Source of the DNA: Pseudonocardia sp. MH-G8
GTDB taxonomy: Bacteria; Actinomycetota; Actinomycetes; Mycobacteriales; Pseudonocardiaceae
Direction: 5' to 3'
DNA: 64,000 nucleotides
NCBI RefSeq assembly: GCF_002262885.1
Contig: NZ_NKYF01000011.1
Coordinates: 1-64,000, forward strand
The stretch's first letter is position 1. Each line of letters opens with the position of its first letter. The notes under the pieces are model-generated. The model was not told the origin of the DNA, did no database searches, and saw only the letters and a program-made list of their open reading frames with translations. Positions 18,107 through 24,482 of the stretch are shown here, in pieces. The translations under genes and the position numbers were made by a program.

Positions 18107-19741
18107 ATGACCGAGGCCTTGAGAACACCCGTCCCCGTCCCCGCAGCACCGCGCCACCTGCGGGAGGTGCCGCTGCCCGGTGACGACGAGCCCACGACGC
18201 GCTCGCGCACCGCCGAACTGCACGACCTGCGCGCCGCTGCCCGGTCCGGACCTGGCGCGCGGGCCACCGAGGCGCAGCACGCCCGCGGCAAGCTGACGGT
18301 TCACGAGCGCATCGAGGAGCTGCTCGACCCGGGCTCGTTCGTCGAGCTGGAAGGGCTGCGGCGGCACCGGGCGAGCGGGTTCGGCATGGAGGACAAGCGC
18401 CCGCACGGCGACGGGATCGTCACGGGCTGGGGCACGATCGAGGGTCGCAAGGTCTTCGTGCACGGCAGCGACTTCCGCGTGTTCGGCGGCTCGCTCGGCG
18501 AGGCGCACGCCGCGAAGATTCACAAGATCCTGGACCTGGCCGAGGCCGCGGGCGCGCCCGTGATCAGCCTCAACGACGGCGCAGGCGCCCGGATCCAGGA
18601 AGGCGTGACCGGGCTCGCGGGCTACGGCGGGATCTTCCAGCGCAACGTGCGCGCGTCCGGTGTGATCCCGCAGATCAGCGTGATGCTCGGGCCGTGCGCG
18701 GGCGGGGCCGTGTACTCCCCCGCGCTCACCGACTTCGTGTTCATGGTGCGCGGCACCTCGCAGATGTTCCTGACCGGCCCGGACGTCGTGCAGGCCGTCA
18801 CCGGGGAGAAAGTCACGCACGAGGAGCTCGGCGGGGCCGACGTGCATTCGCGCGGCTCGGGCGTGGCAACGTTCGCCTACGACGACGAACGCAGCTGCCT
18901 CGCCGACGCACGCCACCTCGTGACGCTGCTGCCGTCGAACAACCAGCAGCTGCCGCCGTCCGCGCCGACCGCGGACCCGGTCGACCGGGACTGCGAGGCG
19001 CTGCTCGACATCGTGCCCGCCGATCCGACCCGGCCCTACGACATGCGCGAGGTCGTCGAGGAGATCGTCGACGACGGCGACTACCTCGAGCTGCACGAGC
19101 ACTGGGCGCAGAACATCATCTGCGCGCTCGCCCGGATCGGCGGGCGCGTGGTCGGGATCGTCGCCAACCAGCCGTTGGTGTTCGCCGGCGTGCTCGACAT
19201 CGACGCGTCCGAGAAGGCCGCGAGGTTCGTGCAGACTTGCGACGCGTTCAACATTCCCCTGGTCACCCTCGTGGACGTGCCCGGGTTCCTGCCCGGCACG
19301 GATCAGGAACACCGCGGCGCGATCCGGCACGGCGCGAAGCTGCTCTACGCCTACTGCGCGGCCACGGTGCCGCGGTTGCAGGTGATCCTGCGCAAGGCGT
19401 ACGGGGGCTCTTACATCGTGATGGACTCGCGCTCGATCGGCGCCGACCTGTCGTTCGCCTGGCCGATCAACGAGATCGCTGTGATGGGCGCGGAGGGTGC
19501 GGCCAACGTGATCTTCCGCAAGGCGATCGCGGCCTCCGACGACCCGGCCCGGACCCGGGTGGAGAAGATCGCGGAGTACCGGGAGCAGCTGATGCACCCC
19601 TACTACGCCGCCGAGCGCGGGCTGGTGGACGACGTGATCGACCCCCGGAGGACCCGCGCACTGCTCGCCGACGCCGTGCAGACCCTGCAGGCGAAGCAGA
19701 CGCCGCTGGCCTACCGCAAGCACGGCAACCCGCCGGTGTGA
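18107..19741 (+). CDS. Acyl-CoA carboxylase beta (carboxyltransferase) subunit
   Basis: 544 aa. Crotonase-fold carboxyltransferase halves are visible: FVHGSDFRVFGGSLGEAHA and GAGARIQEGVTGLAGYGGIF with the GPCAGGAVYSPALTDFVFM oxyanion loop in the N-terminal half, and VDVPGFLPGTDQEHRG plus RKAYGGSYIVMDSRS in the C-terminal half. It transfers carboxyl from biotin to acetyl- or propionyl-CoA. An Ile follows AYGGSY, where I recall the acetyl-accepting Streptomyces AccB having Ile and PccB having Asp. Malonyl-CoA production is therefore plausible. AGGAAGGAG precedes the ATG. The alpha/biotin subunit is not in the window. Confidence 0.92.
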   Translation: MTEALRTPVPVPAAPRHLREVPLPGDDEPTTRSRTAELHDLRAAARSGPGARATEAQHARGKLTVHERIEELLDPGSFVELEGLRRHRASGFGMEDKRPHGDGIVTGWGTIEGRKVFVHGSDFRVFGGSLGEAHAAKIHKILDLAEAAGAPVISLNDGAGARIQEGVTGLAGYGGIFQRNVRASGVIPQISVMLGPCAGGAVYSPALTDFVFMVRGTSQMFLTGPDVVQAVTGEKVTHEELGGADVHSRGSGVATFAYDDERSCLADARHLVTLLPSNNQQLPPSAPTADPVDRDCEALLDIVPADPTRPYDMREVVEEIVDDGDYLELHEHWAQNIICALARIGGRVVGIVANQPLVFAGVLDIDASEKAARFVQTCDAFNIPLVTLVDVPGFLPGTDQEHRGAIRHGAKLLYAYCAATVPRLQVILRKAYGGSYIVMDSRSIGADLSFAWPINEIAVMGAEGAANVIFRKAIAASDDPARTRVEKIAEYREQLMHPYYAAERGLVDDVIDPRRTRALLADAVQTLQAKQTPLAYRKHGNPPV

Positions 19742-19941
19742 GCGGGATGGCCGGGAGCGAGGGCCGCGCGGACGTGGTGGTGCTGCGCGGCCGGCCCGAC
19801 GACGTCGAGCTGGCGGCCCTGGTCGCCGTGCTCGCCGCGCTGCGGAACTCCGGCGCGCCGGTGGAGGAGCTCCCGCCGCCGCCCGCCCCCTGGACCCGCC
19901 CGGCCCGATACCGCGGCGCCGGCGCGTGGAACGCCCGCTGA
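19738..19941 (+). CDS. Acyl-CoA carboxylase epsilon subunit
   Basis: 67 aa. It matches the small ACC epsilon family (PF13822 type): VVVLRGRPDDVELAALVAVL early, and a C-terminal WTRPARYRGAGAWNAR. In Streptomyces and mycobacteria this peptide binds the beta subunit and stimulates activity. It starts at GTG 19738 overlapping the beta stop (GTGA); ATG 19747 is an alternative. Its pairing supports a dedicated carboxylase beside the polyketide locus. Confidence 0.85.
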   Translation: MSGMAGSEGRADVVVLRGRPDDVELAALVAVLAALRNSGAPVEELPPPPAPWTRPARYRGAGAWNAR

Positions 19942-19964
19942 CCGAGGAGCCGATCAGCGGGCGT
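19931..19964. terminator. Hairpin between convergent genes after the epsilon subunit
   Basis: ACGCCCGCTGA (19931-19941) and TCAGCGGGCGT (19954-19964) form a perfect 11-base stem with a 12-base loop. It covers the epsilon stop codon and ends 25 bases before the SARP stop on the other strand. There is no T-tract, as is common in actinomycetes. It probably serves both strands. Confidence 0.6.
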
Positions 19965-19989
19965 GCGGGGGTGGCTCTCCCGGCTGCCG

Positions 19990-20760
19990 TCAGGACGCCA
20001 CGACGAAGCGCGACCTGTCCGAGGTCAGCACCTCCTGCTGCACCCGGCGCAGGTCCACCGACGGCTCCAGGCCCAGCTCGCGGTCGAGCAGGCGGCGCAC
20101 GGCCCCGTAGGCCGCCAGGGCGTCGCTGCGCCGGCCGCTGCGGTGCAAAGCGTCGATCAGGCGGGCGTGGAACCACTCGTTGAGCGGGTGCGCGGCGACG
20201 AGCCCGCGCAGCTCCGGCACGAGCTGGCGGTGCCGCCCGATGGCCATGTCGGCCTCGATGCGCAGCTCGAGAGCGCGCACGCGCAGCTCCTCCAGGTGCT
20301 CCACGTGGCGGGTCAGCACCGGGCCGGCCTCGATCCCGGCGAGCGCGGAGCCCCGCCACGTGCCCAGGGCGGCGCGCAGCACGGTGGCGGCCTCGGCCGG
20401 CTGCTCGCGCCGCAGCAGCGTGTGGCCGTGCTCGGTGGCGCGCATGAACTGGTCGGCGTCGAACAGACCGGGCAGGTGCGAGAGGCGGTAACCGGTGGGC
20501 TCGGTGCGGAGCGCGCCCGCTCCCTCCTCGGTGGCGGCGAGCGCCTTGCGCAGGTGGTAGACGTGGGTGCGGATGGTGGTCACGGCGGTGCGCGGGGGCC
20601 GCTCGTCCCACAGCTCCTCCGTGAGGGTCCGCACGCTCACGACCTCGCCCGCGCGCAGGAGCAGCAGCGCGAGCACCTTGCCGATCTTCGGCCCGCGCGG
20701 CGTGCGGTCGACGTCGCCGTCGCGCACGGCCAGTGGTCCCAGTACGTGATAGGTCGTCAT
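19990..20760 (-). CDS. SARP-family transcriptional activator (OmpR-like HTH + BTAD)
   Basis: 256 aa. The OmpR-like winged helix is at residues 1-95 (YHVLGPLAVRDGD, PKIGKVLALLLLRAGEVVS, TIRTHVYHLRKAL). A bacterial transcriptional activation domain occupies about 100-245, with the typical LIDALHRSGRRSDALAAYGAVRRLL. The length matches short SARPs such as ActII-ORF4. These are pathway-specific activators of antibiotic clusters, so it probably switches on the polyketide-like genes that follow. ATG 20760 has GGGAG eight bases before it; GTG 20769 is possible. It is divergent from the dehydratase operon. Confidence 0.9.
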   Translation of the reverse strand: MTTYHVLGPLAVRDGDVDRTPRGPKIGKVLALLLLRAGEVVSVRTLTEELWDERPPRTAVTTIRTHVYHLRKALAATEEGAGALRTEPTGYRLSHLPGLFDADQFMRATEHGHTLLRREQPAEAATVLRAALGTWRGSALAGIEAGPVLTRHVEHLEELRVRALELRIEADMAIGRHRQLVPELRGLVAAHPLNEWFHARLIDALHRSGRRSDALAAYGAVRRLLDRELGLEPSVDLRRVQQEVLTSDRSRFVVAS

Positions 20761-20783
20761 TCCCGCCACTCCCGCTGATCCCG

Positions 20784-20846
20784 GCCGCTACCCACGTCAA
20801 GGGGTCTACCGGGGCCGGCGGGCGCCCCACAACGCCGCTACCCACG
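20784..20846. promoter_or_regulatory. Direct repeats in the SARP/dehydratase divergent promoter region
   Basis: The 13-base sequence GCCGCTACCCACG occurs at 20784-20796 and again, perfectly, at 20834-20846. Both lie in the 210-base divergent region between the SARP gene and the dehydratase operon. SARPs bind direct repeats, usually closer together than this, so the repeats are candidates for self-regulation or operon activation. Confidence 0.45.
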
Positions 20847-20970
20847 AAGTGCCACCGGGTGCGCCCATCGACCGTCCCCCCTGCTCCGGAAGGAGAAGGG
20901 TGCGCGGGCGGGCGGGTCCGTAGCGTCCGGTGGAGAAGTCGTGAGAAGCCACCGGACGAAGGAGCATGCC

Positions 20971-21420
20971 ATGCGGGTGGGGCCCACGTTCGCGAGCCGG
21001 CTCGCACCGGTGTCGGACCCCTACGAGGTCGGCCGCGAGGCGATCCGGGCGTTCGCGGCGGCCGTCGGCGAACCCGACCCGGTGTACCGCGACCCGGACG
21101 CGGCGCGCGCCCAGGGGCACCCCGACGTGATCGCACCGCCGACGTTCGTCGTCTCCCTGACGATGCGCAGCGAGGTGCAGGCGGCCGCCGACGCCTTCGG
21201 CGACATCGACATCGCCGACGTCCTGCACCGGGACCAGTCCGTCGTCTACTCGCGCCCGGTGCGGGCCGGGGACCGGCTCGTCGTGACGAGCGGGGTCTCC
21301 TCCCGGGAGGTCGACGGGCGCCGGTTGCTCGCCCTCGAATCCGACGTGCGCACGACCGACGGCGAGCACGTGTGCACGACGAACAGCGCTGTGGTCTACA
21401 GCGGGCCGGTGACCCGGTGA
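20971..21420 (+). CDS. Hot-dog (3R)-hydroxyacyl dehydratase subunit, FAS1-like N-terminal MaoC type (HadA/HadC-like)
   Basis: 149 aa. It resembles the MaoC_dehydrat_N family found in mycobacterial HadA/HadC: PYEVGREAIRAFAAAVGEPDPVYRD near residues 16-40, PDVIAPPTFVVSL, and LHRDQSVVYSRPVRAGDRL. In FAS-II this structural half pairs with a catalytic MaoC half, which is the next gene. ATG 20971 follows AAGGAG; an in-frame GTG at 20941 is less likely. GTGA overlap with the next gene implies co-translation. Together they would dehydrate beta-hydroxyacyl-ACP. Confidence 0.82.
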   Translation: MRVGPTFASRLAPVSDPYEVGREAIRAFAAAVGEPDPVYRDPDAARAQGHPDVIAPPTFVVSLTMRSEVQAAADAFGDIDIADVLHRDQSVVYSRPVRAGDRLVVTSGVSSREVDGRRLLALESDVRTTDGEHVCTTNSAVVYSGPVTR

Positions 21421-21863
21421 CCGCCGCCGTCGGGGCGTCCACCCGCCCCTCGTACGCCGACGTCGAGGTGGGGACCGAGCTGCCCGAGTACGTACAGGTG
21501 GTGGTCCGCCAGGACCTGGTGCGCTACGCGGCCGCGTCCGGCGACCTCAACACGATCCACTGGGACGAAGCCGCGGCCCGCGCGGCCGGACTGCCGGACG
21601 TGATCGCTCACGGCATGTACACGATGGGGGTGGCGGGCGCCGCGCTCACCGCGTGGGCCGGTGGCGGCGCCGTGCGCTCGTTCCGCACCCGGTTCGCCCG
21701 CCCGGTGCCCGTGCCGCGCGGCGAGGAGGGCACCAGGATCGTCGTCACCGGCCGGGTCGCCGAGTTGCTCGCGACGCCGGCCGTACGCGTCGAGCTGGAC
21801 GTGCGCTGCGGCGGCGTCAAGGTGCTGGCGCGCACCGCCGCGATCGTCGAGCTCGCCCCATGA
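21417..21863 (+). CDS. MaoC-type (3R)-hydroxyacyl-ACP dehydratase, catalytic subunit (HadB-like)
   Basis: 148 aa. The hydratase-2 motif appears as AASGDLNTIHWDEAAAR near residues 39-55, with catalytic Asp and His present (the usual Asn-Pro is Asn-Thr), then GLPDVIAHGMYTMGVAG. It likely forms a heterodimer with the preceding subunit, as HadAB does. The start is GTG 21417 inside the upstream stop. The stop overlaps the thioesterase ATG. Confidence 0.87.
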   Translation: MTAAVGASTRPSYADVEVGTELPEYVQVVVRQDLVRYAAASGDLNTIHWDEAAARAAGLPDVIAHGMYTMGVAGAALTAWAGGGAVRSFRTRFARPVPVPRGEEGTRIVVTGRVAELLATPAVRVELDVRCGGVKVLARTAAIVELAP

Positions 21864-22828
21864 CGATCGTCCGGCCGCGCCCCGTGGCGGCCCCGCTGGT
21901 GCGCCTGGTGGTGCTGCACCACGCGGGCGGCTCTCACCTGCCGTTCCGCCGGTGGTCCCGGCTGCTGCCCGCGGGCTGGGAGGCGTGCCTGCTGGACGCG
22001 CCGGGCCGCGGGTACGCCGCGGACGTGCCGCCCCTGCGCACGATGCCGCGGCTCGTGGAGCACCTCGTGGCCGAGCTCGCCCCGCTCACCGACCGCCCGT
22101 ACGCGATGTTCGGGCACAGCATGGGTGCGGTCGTCGGGTTCGCGCTCTGCACGGAGCTGCAGGCCCGCGGCCTCCCGCTGCCGGTCTGGTTCGGGGCGTC
22201 CGCTCATCCCGGTCCGCGCGCACCCGGACGGGACCGCACGCCGGCCCTGCACCGCCTCGCCCCGGGCACCCTGCGCACGGTCCTGCACCGCATCGGCGGC
22301 CTGCCCGCCGGCATGCTGCACGACGACGATCTGTGGTCCCGGATCGAGCCGCTGCTGCGCGCCGACCTGGAGGTCGCCGAGAGCTGGCGGCCCACGTCGG
22401 TCGACGTGCTCCCCGTGGCGCTCACCGCGTTCTGCGGACGGGACGACCCGGTGGCGCGCCCGGGGGCGATGCGGCGGTGGGCCGTGCACACCGAGCGATT
22501 CGGGGGCGTGCGGGAGTTCCCCGGCGACCACTTCTACGTGCAGAGCGCCCGGGACGACGTGGTGGCCGCGGTCGTCGCCGACGTGCGCGCGGCCACCACC
22601 GGCTCAGGCCGAGCGTGGATCGTCGGAGCCGCGCAGCGACGGGGCGTGGATGAGGCCCGCGGCCGCGGCCCGGTTCACCGCATCGATGCGCGAGACCGCA
22701 CCCAACTTCTCGAACGCGTTGCGCAGGTGCCGCTTCACCGTGGCCTCGGTGATCGAGAGCCGGGTGGCGATCTGGCGGTTGCTGAACGCGGCCGCCACGA
22801 GCACGAGGATCTGCCGCTCCCGGGGTGA
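21860..22828 (+). CDS. Type II thioesterase (alpha/beta hydrolase)
   Basis: 322 aa as read. The thioesterase fold covers the first 250 residues: LVVLHHAGGSHLPFRRWSRLLP near residue 15, GHSMGAVVGF with nucleophile Ser87, GRDDPVARP, and the catalytic His in GDHFYVQSA near residue 230. Type II thioesterases clear stalled acyl chains from carrier proteins. The frame has no stop after the domain and continues 225 bases antisense into the response regulator gene. The last 75 or so residues (Arg-rich) are probably an untidy read-through tail. It is the third gene of the dehydratase operon. Confidence 0.83.
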   Translation: MTIVRPRPVAAPLVRLVVLHHAGGSHLPFRRWSRLLPAGWEACLLDAPGRGYAADVPPLRTMPRLVEHLVAELAPLTDRPYAMFGHSMGAVVGFALCTELQARGLPLPVWFGASAHPGPRAPGRDRTPALHRLAPGTLRTVLHRIGGLPAGMLHDDDLWSRIEPLLRADLEVAESWRPTSVDVLPVALTAFCGRDDPVARPGAMRRWAVHTERFGGVREFPGDHFYVQSARDDVVAAVVADVRAATTGSGRAWIVGAAQRRGVDEARGRGPVHRIDARDRTQLLERVAQVPLHRGLGDREPGGDLAVAERGRHEHEDLPLPG

Positions 22829-23290
22829 GATGAGCCTCGACGTGCTCCGCTCGGCCATCAGCGACCCGTGCGTCACGGACATGACGAGACGGCGCCCACC
22901 GCCCGACTCCAGGGCGCCGCGGATGGCCGCCGTCAGCGCCTGCCGCCCGATCGACTTGTGCAGGTACCCGGCCACCCCGCACTCGACCATGTCCCGCACG
23001 AGCTGCGGGGCGTCGTGCATCGTCAGCATGATCACCCGCGAGCCGGGCGACACCCCACGGATGCCGCGAACGGTCTCGGTCGGCACGTTGTGCGGCATCT
23101 CCACGTCCAGGAGCACGACGTCCGGGCGCAGCCGGCCGGCCAGCTCGACGGCCTCGGCGCCCTCGCAGGCCTCTCCGACGACCTCGAAGTCCGACTCGAA
23201 CCCCAGCAGCTCACGCATCGCCTCGCGCAGCAGCGTGTGGTCGTCCGCGAGCAGGATGCGCACGGTCCTGGGTTCTCGGAACGCGGTCAA
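22604..23290 (-). CDS. NarL/FixJ-family response regulator
   Basis: 228 aa. The receiver domain at about 10-125 has ILLADDHTLLREAM, phospho-acceptor Asp62 in VVLLDVEMP, and LTMHDAPQLV. The LuxR-type HTH at about 150-215 has SPRERQILVLVAAAFSNRQI and EATVKRHLRNAFEKL. The gene overlaps the kinase stop by TTGA if it starts at TTG 23290; GTG 23263 (VRILLADDH) is an equally good start by homology. Its 3' end lies antisense to the thioesterase tail. It forms a two-component pair with the upstream kinase. Confidence 0.88.
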   Translation of the reverse strand: MTAFREPRTVRILLADDHTLLREAMRELLGFESDFEVVGEACEGAEAVELAGRLRPDVVLLDVEMPHNVPTETVRGIRGVSPGSRVIMLTMHDAPQLVRDMVECGVAGYLHKSIGRQALTAAIRGALESGGGRRLVMSVTHGSLMAERSTSRLISPRERQILVLVAAAFSNRQIATRLSITEATVKRHLRNAFEKLGAVSRIDAVNRAAAAGLIHAPSLRGSDDPRSA

Positions 23291-24258
23291 CTGGCACTCC
23301 CGGTGAGGTCGACGTGCAGGTCCACCCGGGTGCCCCGGGGCCGGGTCGCGGTGATCTCGAGCGTGCCGCCGAGAGCCTGCGCCCGCTCCCGCATCACGGC
23401 CAACCCGCCGCCGCGCCCGGTCCTCGGCCGGGTGCCCAACCCGACGCCGTCGTCGTCGACGCTCGCCCGCACGGCCTGCGGTGTGATGTCCACGACCGCG
23501 GTGACCTGCTCCGCGCAGGCGTGGGTGTACGCGTTGCGCAGTGCCTCGCGGAGCACGGCGAACACCTCGTCGCGCACGCGCGGCGCGAGCGACTCCTCGT
23601 CACCGCGCACCACGACGGTGGTGCGGGCCCCGAGCACGTTCGCCCTGGACGCGAACTCCTGGATGTCGACCTCGAGCCCCGTGACCCAGCTGCGGTCCTG
23701 CAGCTGGGACACCAGTCGCCGCGTGCACTGCTGGAGCTCCTCGAGCGTGCGACGCGCATCCGACACCCGATCGGCGGAGGTGGGCTCGCCACGCGCTGCC
23801 GCGACAGCGAACAGGTCCAGCTGGTAGAGCGCGAGGGCGACGCCGCTGCCGACCCAGTCGTGCACCTCGCGGGCCAGGTCCCGGCGCTCGTCGACACCGG
23901 CGGTCCACCCGTCGGCGGACGGGACGCTCTCGTCCTTCAGCGCCCGGTGCAGTGCCTCCGCACCTGCGGCAAGCACGCGCACGCGTTCGGGGTGGTCGTC
24001 GACGGCGACCGCGAACTCGGCCATGAGCGCGGCGAACAGGAGCTCGCCGGAGGCATGGCCTCGGGTCCGGACGGTCGTGGCGCATCCGACGAACGCGGCG
24101 ACCAGACGGCCGTGCAACCCGTCGAGCTGTCCGGGTTCCACGAGGTGGCACAGGTGCTCGTCGAGCCGGTCGAAGACCCGCTCGAGCAGCGGCGGCACCC
24201 TCGCGGCACGGGAACCGGCGGCTCTTCCCAGCCGGCTCGAGGTACATGTCATTGTCAT
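23287..24258 (-). CDS. Sensor histidine kinase, HisKA_3 (NarX-like) type
   Basis: 323 aa from ATG 24258. The N-terminal 120 residues are helical and variable, with no membrane span, so the sensor is probably cytosolic. The dimerisation/phospho-acceptor region has LAREVHDWVGSGVALALYQL with His133. The HATPase part has VLREALRNAYTHAC, DDDGVGLG and GRGGGLAVMRERAQALGGTL. An in-frame ATG at 24354 adds 32 unlikely residues. It is coupled to its response regulator and divergent from the large LAL regulator. The signal is unknown. Confidence 0.85.
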   Translation of the reverse strand: MTMTCTSSRLGRAAGSRAARVPPLLERVFDRLDEHLCHLVEPGQLDGLHGRLVAAFVGCATTVRTRGHASGELLFAALMAEFAVAVDDHPERVRVLAAGAEALHRALKDESVPSADGWTAGVDERRDLAREVHDWVGSGVALALYQLDLFAVAAARGEPTSADRVSDARRTLEELQQCTRRLVSQLQDRSWVTGLEVDIQEFASRANVLGARTTVVVRGDEESLAPRVRDEVFAVLREALRNAYTHACAEQVTAVVDITPQAVRASVDDDGVGLGTRPRTGRGGGLAVMRERAQALGGTLEITATRPRGTRVDLHVDLTGSAS

Positions 24259-24482
24259 CTGCTGCCCCCCTATGGATCCGCATCCCGAGGTCGTGCCGGA
24301 CAGCCCCTCCCCCGAAGGGGGCATCCCGACCTCAAGAAAAGATCCTGTGTTCATCTCTGCGTAGCCCTACGGAAACGTACGTCTCCTGTGGAAATCCGCT
24401 CACTGTGACGAACTCGTACTCTGAGCATCCATCAGGCCATTACGCTGGCTATCAGTCATTTCGACCAGATCGGGGAATCGTG

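Noticed and set aside
24309-24321. CCCCC-GAA-GGGGG hairpin between kinase and LAL genes as a terminator
   Set aside because: It lies between divergent starts, where no terminator is needed; G/C runs of this kind are common in this DNA.
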